Assembly: GCA_016124375.1 (NCBI GenBank)
Contig: WGNV01000004.1
Coordinates: 186,001 to 250,000, forward strand
Direction of reading: 5' to 3'
DNA: 64,000 bases
DNA from: Tepidisphaera sp.
GTDB taxonomy: Bacteria; Planctomycetota; Phycisphaerae; Phycisphaerales; UBA1924
A program made the position numbers and the translations under genes. This document shows, piece by piece, positions 59,805 to 64,000 of the stretch. The notes under the pieces were generated by a model that saw nothing but the letters and a program-made list of their open reading frames with translations, had not been told where the DNA came from and ran no database searches. The number at the start of each line of letters is the position of its first letter. Position 1 is the stretch's first letter.

Positions 59805-61481
59805 TTACGGGCAAGGACCGCCGGCGATGACGTTGATGATCGCATCCACGTCACCCTGGTCGGCCACGCCGTCGCCGTTGAAGTCCGCGTCGATGCCGGT
59901 GGGGTTTTCGCCGCCCGCGATCACGTTGATGAGGTAGTCGACGTCGCCCTGATCGGCGACGCCGTCCTGGTTGACGTCGGGGTTGCACATCGGGGGCGGG
60001 TTGCCGTAGACGCCCGTCGGGCTGACGTTCTGGGCGTACATGTTCTGGCTACCGGTGGCCCCGCCGCTGAAGGCCATGAAGACGTCGCCGCTGGTGCTGT
60101 TGCAGCTCGTCAGGCGAGACTTGGTCTCGATGGTGGAGGATGCGAGGCTGGACCATGTGACCGACGCGGACTCGCTGTCAACGCCGGCGGCGAAGACGAC
60201 GCCGGTGGTAGCGCTGCGAGAATCGATGCCCGTCACGACGCAGCCCCCGGCAATCGCCTGCACCTGCACGAAAGAGGGCTGGTTGCCGGTGCCGGTAGGA
60301 AGGATGGTCAGGCCGGAGTCGGTGAAGGTGCGCTGGCCGGCAGCGGTGAAGTGCTGGACGAAGGCGCTGTAGTTGCCCTGCGTGGGGTTGGCGCTCTCGG
60401 CGCTGGCGGAGTAGTACTCGCCGGTCGCGCGGTCATACGCGACGGTGCCGCTGATCCGGATGCGGGTGGAATCGGTGACGGCGTTGGGCAGCCCGTTGGC
60501 CTGGAACTTGGCCGTGCCGTCGGCCAGGATGTGCTGGATGTAGGCGTTGCGGGGCCCGGCGTTTTCGTACCACCCGAAGACGCCGCCGCCCGCACCGTCG
60601 CTCACGAACGTGGGGAAGTAGCCGTTCTGGATGGAGCCGCCCTGCGTGCCGTAGGTCCCGCTGCCGGTGGGCCACGGAGTGCTGGGCTGAGGGGCGTACA
60701 CGGGCACCGCGGCGTAGCCGACCGGGGGCGTCCACAAGGCCGTCAGGCTCGAGTCATACTTCTGCGTGTACAGGTACTTGCTGCTGAGGAACGACGTGGT
60801 GAACGGGCGCACCCACAGGGCGATGACGCTGCCGTTGTCGCCCGGCTGCAGGTCGCTCAGCGTCACCGTGCGCCCGCTCTCGCTGATCGCCACCGGCCCG
60901 GCGACCACGTGACCGTCGGTCGGGTCAAGCCGCACCAGCGTGAAGCCGCTGCCCACGCTATAGCCCGAGGCGATGGACCCATCAGAAAGCACGGCGACAT
61001 GGGGGTTGTTGGCGTTGGTGGTGCCGGGGGGCTGCACGCCGCTGGCGCCCCAGGGCTGATCGCCGCTGGGCGTGACCTTGGTGACGGTAACCAGGCTGGT
61101 GCCGGAGCGATTGTCGCGGAACGTCACGATGGCGTTGTCGCTCGCGTCGACGACCATGTCGTAATCGACCGTCGACGAGTAGCTGCGGTCGGCGAGCAGG
61201 ATGCCGTTGTGCGGGAACTGCTCGAAGCCCTGGCGGTCCAGGCGTTGGATCTTGACGTCGTACCCGCCGGTGGCGTTGTCGAACCAGGTGATGTAGCACC
61301 CGCCATCGGAAGTGGGCTTGATCTTGGCCTGCACCTGGTCGTTGGCGAGGTCGCCGATGGCAAGGTTGTTGCCCGGGTCAGCCGACCACTGAGCAAGAGC
61401 CGCGGGCGCCGCGGCGCACAGGGCGGCCACGCACAGGAGGTGAATGGGCGAGCGACGAACGAAAAGGGTCGAGTTGTTCAT
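59805..61481 (-). CDS. Secreted protein with repeat-rich body and dockerin/EF-hand C-terminus
   Basis: 558 residues from ATG 61481. Signal peptide I-H-L-L-C-V-A-A-L-C-A-A-A-P-A-A-L-A-Q. The body has repeats with conserved S-D-G-G-C-Y-I-T-W-F-D-N, I-V-T-F-R-D-N-R-S-G and S-D-G-A-G-G-G-V-F-G-W-Y, a pattern seen in secreted beta-propeller or sialidase-like proteins (Asp-box-like), but no catalytic residues can be pointed to. Ends with the two-motif dockerin-like tail D-V-N-Q-D-G-V-A-D and D-F-N-G-D-G-V-A-D and G-P-C-P. Its tail is closely similar to that of the 58598 protein. Confidence 0.82.
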   Translation of the reverse strand: MNNSTLFVRRSPIHLLCVAALCAAAPAALAQWSADPGNNLAIGDLANDQVQAKIKPTSDGGCYITWFDNATGGYDVKIQRLDRQGFEQFPHNGILLADRSYSSTVDYDMVVDASDNAIVTFRDNRSGTSLVTVTKVTPSGDQPWGASGVQPPGTTNANNPHVAVLSDGSIASGYSVGSGFTLVRLDPTDGHVVAGPVAISESGRTVTLSDLQPGDNGSVIALWVRPFTTSFLSSKYLYTQKYDSSLTALWTPPVGYAAVPVYAPQPSTPWPTGSGTYGTQGGSIQNGYFPTFVSDGAGGGVFGWYENAGPRNAYIQHILADGTAKFQANGLPNAVTDSTRIRISGTVAYDRATGEYYSASAESANPTQGNYSAFVQHFTAAGQRTFTDSGLTILPTGTGNQPSFVQVQAIAGGCVVTGIDSRSATTGVVFAAGVDSESASVTWSSLASSTIETKSRLTSCNSTSGDVFMAFSGGATGSQNMYAQNVSPTGVYGNPPPMCNPDVNQDGVADQGDVDYLINVIAGGENPTGIDADFNGDGVADQGDVDAIINVIAGGPCP

Positions 61482-61566
61482 GGTCGATCTTGTACGGCAT
61501 CGCGCAGGTTTTGTTCCCCCTTTCTTGGGGAACAGCATCGCTGCGTAACCCGGCCCGAGTGCATAC

Positions 61567-62034
61567 TCACGCGGGCGACTGGAGCACCAGCGTCACCGGG
61601 CCATCATTCACAAGTTCGACGTGCATATGAGCACGGAATACCCCGCCAGCGACCACCACGCCCGGTCCAGCCGCGGCTCGAATGAGCTCCAAAATCCGCG
61701 CAAACAACGGCTCCGCGGCTTCAGGACGCATTGCCGAATCAAAACTCGGCCGCCGCCCTTTGCTCGCATCGCCGGCAACCGTGAAGTTGGGCACCACAAG
61801 CAAACCCGGGCTCGCGGCAGTCTGGGCAAGATCGCGCACGCTCAGGTTCATTTTGCCGCCCGCGTCCGAGAACACGCGCAAATTCGCGGCTTTGTCTGCG
61901 GTCCACGCCGCCTGCGGCTCGCCGTCGGCGATCTCGATGCCGACGAGCAACAGCAGGCCGGGGCCGATCGCGCCGACCTCGCGGCCGTCGACGGTGACAC
62001 TGGCGCGGGAGACTCGTTGGACGATGGTGCGCAT
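61567..62034 (-). CDS. dtd: D-aminoacyl-tRNA deacylase, with altered SQFT motif
   Basis: 155 residues. Hydrolyses D-aminoacyl-tRNA as translational proofreading. The N-terminus R-T-I-V-Q-R-V-S-R-A-S-V-T-V is characteristic, as are K-M-N-L-S-V near 61 and the N-D-G-P-V-T cis-proline motif near 143-148. However, the normally conserved S-Q-F-T-L is P-N-F-T-V near 83-87; Thr and Phe remain, Ser and Gln do not. Separated from pyrE by a pair of palindromic repeats. Confidence 0.9.
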   Translation of the reverse strand: MRTIVQRVSRASVTVDGREVGAIGPGLLLLVGIEIADGEPQAAWTADKAANLRVFSDAGGKMNLSVRDLAQTAASPGLLVVPNFTVAGDASKGRRPSFDSAMRPEAAEPLFARILELIRAAAGPGVVVAGGVFRAHMHVELVNDGPVTLVLQSPA

Positions 62035-62054
62035 GAATCGTCTTGCGTTGTCTT

Positions 62055-62120
62055 GGTGGCACCGCTCTCCAGAGCGGTGCGCCTTGATAATCGTGCACCG
62101 CTCTGGAGAGCGGTGCCACC
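62055..62120. repeat. Head-to-head pair of palindromic repeats between dtd and pyrE
   Basis: 62055-62080 (minus orientation) and 62095-62120 (plus orientation) are the same 26-bp unit seen at 10314 and 14198, so the pair makes perfect 26-bp inverted arms around a 14-bp centre. Each unit is itself a hairpin with arms GCACCGCTCT/AGAGCGGTGC plus CACC. Confidence 0.9.
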
Positions 62121-62127
62121 CAAACCC

Positions 62128-62688
62128 CTACTCCGTCACGCCCAGATCGCGCGTCGTGAACAACGCATCAAACGCCAGCCCCGCCTTCTCGATGTTCTCG
62201 CGAGCCCCCTCCAAACGATCGATCGTCGCGATGACGCCCCGCACGTCCGCCCCGCTCTCACGCAGCGACGCGACGGCCTCGAGGGCCTGGCCCCCGGTCG
62301 TCGCGACGTCCTCCAGCAGCGCGATCACGTCGCCCTTGGTGACGGCGCCTTCGATCTGTTTCGACGTGCCGTAGTCCTTTTTCTTGTTGCGTACGAAGAT
62401 GCTGGGCAGGCCGGTGTGCAAACTGGCGGCCGTCACCAGCGGAATGCCGCCGAGCTCCGCCCCGGCCAGACGCACGAACTTGACGCCCAGTTTGGTTTCC
62501 ATGGCCTTGAGACGCTCGCCAAAGAGCGGCGCGAGTTGCCGCAGCAGTTCGGGGCGGGTGGAGAAGAGGTACTTGTCCAGGTAGTACGTGCTGGTGCGAC
62601 CCGAGCGAAGCGTGAAGTTGCCCCGCAGCAGGGCGACTTGGGCGATCTCGCGGGCAAGGGACGACGAATACGGGGTGGCGGCACTCAT
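62128..62688 (-). CDS. pyrE: Orotate phosphoribosyltransferase
   Basis: 186 residues. Converts orotate and PRPP to OMP in pyrimidine synthesis. Core features: Y-Y-L-D-K-Y near 35, R-L-A-G-A-E-L-G-G-I-P-L near 71-82, F-V-R-N-K-K-K-D-Y-G-T near 97-107 (flexible loop) and the PRPP loop V-I-A-L-L-E-D-V-A-T-T-G-G near 120-132. Length and order match OPRTase. Starts at ATG 62688. Confidence 0.93.
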   Translation of the reverse strand: MSAATPYSSSLAREIAQVALLRGNFTLRSGRTSTYYLDKYLFSTRPELLRQLAPLFGERLKAMETKLGVKFVRLAGAELGGIPLVTAASLHTGLPSIFVRNKKKDYGTSKQIEGAVTKGDVIALLEDVATTGGQALEAVASLRESGADVRGVIATIDRLEGARENIEKAGLAFDALFTTRDLGVTE

Positions 62689-62722
62689 GCGGGCAGGGTA
62701 GAGGCGCCGGAGCGAGACCGGG

Positions 62723-63046
62723 TCAGTCCTGCGGGTCGAGGGTTGCCAATTGATCGATCTCGAACCGGCGTCCGTCAGCGAAGGAAGCGGTCAGGTGCAG
62801 TTCGCCCCCGAGGGACTCCACGTACTTGCGGAGCGTGGTCAGGTACATGTCCGCGGCATGCTCCAACTTGGAGACATTGCCCTGGGCGACATCCAGCCGC
62901 CCGGCCAACTCGGCCTGCGTGAGCCCGATGGCCTTGCGAATCTCGTGCAGGGGCATGGACCTGAGCGTGTCGGCGATGCGGGCATCGACCCGAGCGCGGG
63001 CCGCGGGGCTGAGTTTGTTTTTGAGATTCTTCCAGGGTTTGGCCAT
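62723..63046 (-). CDS. Helix-turn-helix antitoxin (HigA-like)
   Basis: 107 residues. The C-terminal two thirds form an XRE-type DNA-binding domain: I-R-K-A-I-G-L-T-Q-A-E-L-A-G-R-L-D-V-A-Q-G-N-V-S-K-L-E near 35-61. It lies 13 bp downstream of a RelE/HigB-like gene in the same direction, the toxin-first order typical of higBA. Antitoxins of this kind neutralise the toxin and repress the operon. Confidence 0.8.
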   Translation of the reverse strand: MAKPWKNLKNKLSPAARARVDARIADTLRSMPLHEIRKAIGLTQAELAGRLDVAQGNVSKLEHAADMYLTTLRKYVESLGGELHLTASFADGRRFEIDQLATLDPQD

Positions 63047-63059
63047 AGGGTCCTCGCGC

Positions 63060-63419
63060 TTACAGCAGTCCTTCTCGCTTTAGCTCATCCAGGTGTGCCT
63101 GATACAGGGCATCGGCCTGAGGAACGAACTTCTCGTAAAACCGGCGATCGCCTTGCTTGCTGCCCCCGATGAGCAGGATCGCGTGCCGCCGAGGGTCAAA
63201 GGCGAAGAAGGTGCGGTAGGGCTCGCCGTCGTGCTGGGTCCGAAGCTCCTTCATGTTTCCAAAACGCGAACCCTTGACCGTGTCGACCAGCGGGCGTCCG
63301 AGTCCCGGCCCGATCGCCTCCAGCACGCCCACGTCATGGGCGATCGCCTCCTGGGCGGCTTCCGACAGAGTCTCCCACCACGCCCCGAACTCGTCGGTGT
63401 ATTCGATCTCCCACATCAT
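63060..63419 (-). CDS. RelE/HigB-type toxin
   Basis: 119 residues. RelE-superfamily features: W-x-I-E-Y-T-D-E-F near the start, L-G-R-P-L-V-D-T-V-K-G-S-R-F-G-N-M-K-E-L-R near 40-60, and Y-R-T-F-F-A-F-D-P-R-R-H-A-I-L-L-I-G-G-S-K near 68-88, the phage Gp49-like/HigB pattern of mRNA interferases. Two Met codons in a row at 63419 and 63416 are both possible starts. Confidence 0.82.
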   Translation of the reverse strand: MMWEIEYTDEFGAWWETLSEAAQEAIAHDVGVLEAIGPGLGRPLVDTVKGSRFGNMKELRTQHDGEPYRTFFAFDPRRHAILLIGGSKQGDRRFYEKFVPQADALYQAHLDELKREGLL

Positions 63420-63424
63420 GGTAT

Positions 63425-63447
63425 TCCATATCGTATATATTCGTCAA
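63425..63447 (-). promoter_or_regulatory. AT-rich operator-like site upstream of the toxin-antitoxin pair
   Basis: ATAT-CGT-ATAT dyad at 63428-63438 and, on the minus strand, TTGACG at 63442-63447. The only in-register -10-like box overlaps the start codon, so promoter placement is uncertain. Confidence 0.3.
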
Positions 63448-63647
63448 AGCGCATGTCCGGGTTCACTGGTGCACAGATTTTTTCCATTCACGTGGGCCTC
63501 TTGACGCCGCTTCTTGATGCGGGGAGATTATCGGTAAGCCCGTTCGCCCACGCGTCCCAACCGAGGTCCACAAAATCCACGTGCCCGCCGTCGTGCGAAT
63601 CGCCCCTGTCGTCCTTGCCCTGATCGATCTCCTATCCTCTCCCCGCC

Positions 63648-64000
63648 ATGCCACGCCACCCTCAAGGCCTCACCACCTCCTCCCCCTCCGGCAAGTTCAA
63701 TCCCCACCTGGATGAACTCGGCGGGCCAGTGCTCACCCAGCGAATCCCCTGCTGGCCTTACGCCGACCCCAAGGGCCGCCATGTCGTCGGCATCGACGAA
63801 TACATGCAGACCGGCGGCTACGAGGGCCTGCGCAAAGCCATCGCCCTGAAGCCCGACGCCGTGACCGAAGAGGTCAAGAAGTCCGTCCTGCGGGGTCGCG
63901 GCGGCGCAGGCTTCCCGACCGGTCTCAAATGGACCTTCCTGCCCAAACTGACGACCGACGAGCAGGGCAACGAGGCCGATCCGGGCCAGCGCTATCTCGC
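63648..64000 (+). CDS. nuoF: NADH-quinone oxidoreductase subunit F, 3' truncated by window edge
   Basis: First 117 residues of the NADH-binding subunit of complex I. The start of the FMN/NADH domain is diagnostic: Y-E-G-L-R-K-A-I near 59, [20 protein letters not shown] near 77-97. The first 45 residues include the usual R-I-P-C-W region. ATG 63648 is the first in-frame start; no strong ribosome-binding site is seen. Confidence 0.93.
   Translation, partial: MPRHPQGLTTSSPSGKFNPHLDELGGPVLTQRIPCWPYADPKGRHVVGIDEYMQTGGYEGLRKAIALKPDAVTEEVKKSVLRGRGGAGFPTGLKWTFLPKLTTDEQGNEADPGQRYL

Overview
The window looks like chromosomal DNA of a GC-rich planctomycete, most likely class Phycisphaerae. The evidence is indirect. 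Five secreted proteins end in paired dockerin/EF-hand-like repeats of the pattern D-x-N-x-D-G-V-x-D followed by a short G-C-P type tail, which I associate with Phycisphaerae 'GC-type dockerin' proteins. There is also a single TLIELL prepilin-like protein, several small membrane proteins with C-P-x-C zinc ribbons, and intergenic DNA full of short palindromic repeats. No phage, plasmid, transposase or CRISPR array was seen.

Layout. 0-1.6 kb: 3' part of NAD kinase, then a prepilin-like protein. 1.6-7.2 kb (minus): two tandem secreted paralogues with dockerin-like tails. 7.6-9.4 kb: ribosomal protein S1 and its terminator. 9.5-10.8 kb: a non-coding, repeat-rich interval with one likely 26-aa peptide gene. 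10.8-14.0 kb: a secreted unknown and a SpoIIE/PP2C phosphatase. 14.5-21.7 kb: a surface-polysaccharide export operon (Wzm permease, Wzt ATPase with C-terminal extension, methyltransferase with coiled-coil tail, two GT-B glycosyltransferases). 21.8-31.0 kb: GH15 hydrolase, FliN-like protein, L27, a heavy-metal-type lipoprotein, a secreted trypsin-like protease, DoxX protein, glycogen debranching enzyme, YdcZ-like transporter and an SseB-like protein. 31.2-33.6 kb: ECF sigma operon 1. 33.7-38.6 kb (minus): IspG, zinc-ribbon membrane protein, MFS transporter fused to a zinc ribbon, tRNA-Tyr, methyltransferase. 38.9-43.1 kb (minus): ECF sigma operon 2 and envelope proteins.

43.2-52.9 kb: HAD phosphatase (plus), then minus-strand MurG-FtsW, RimO, a zinc-ribbon membrane protein, a PilB-N-terminal-like protein, a probable 42-aa peptide gene with its own promoter-like box and terminator, a DUF2959-like lipoprotein, an enoyl-CoA hydratase and an unusual Rho. 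53.4-58.5 kb: PTS enzyme I and RNase E. 58.6-61.5 kb (minus): two more dockerin-tailed secreted proteins. 61.5-64 kb: Dtd, PyrE, a HigBA-type toxin-antitoxin pair, and the start of NuoF.

The most notable signals are: (1) a WbdD-like chain-capping arrangement, with a methyltransferase and coiled coil translationally coupled to a Wzt that has a C-terminal domain; (2) a Rho factor that lacks the OB-fold RNA-binding domain, has an R/G/N/Q-rich tail in its place and an extra internal loop, and lies near an RNase E with an R/G-rich tail; (3) several families of palindromic 'word' repeats, one copy of which is translated inside RimO and two of which form the C-terminal codons of MurG and the GH15 enzyme; (4) two probable unannotated small-peptide genes.
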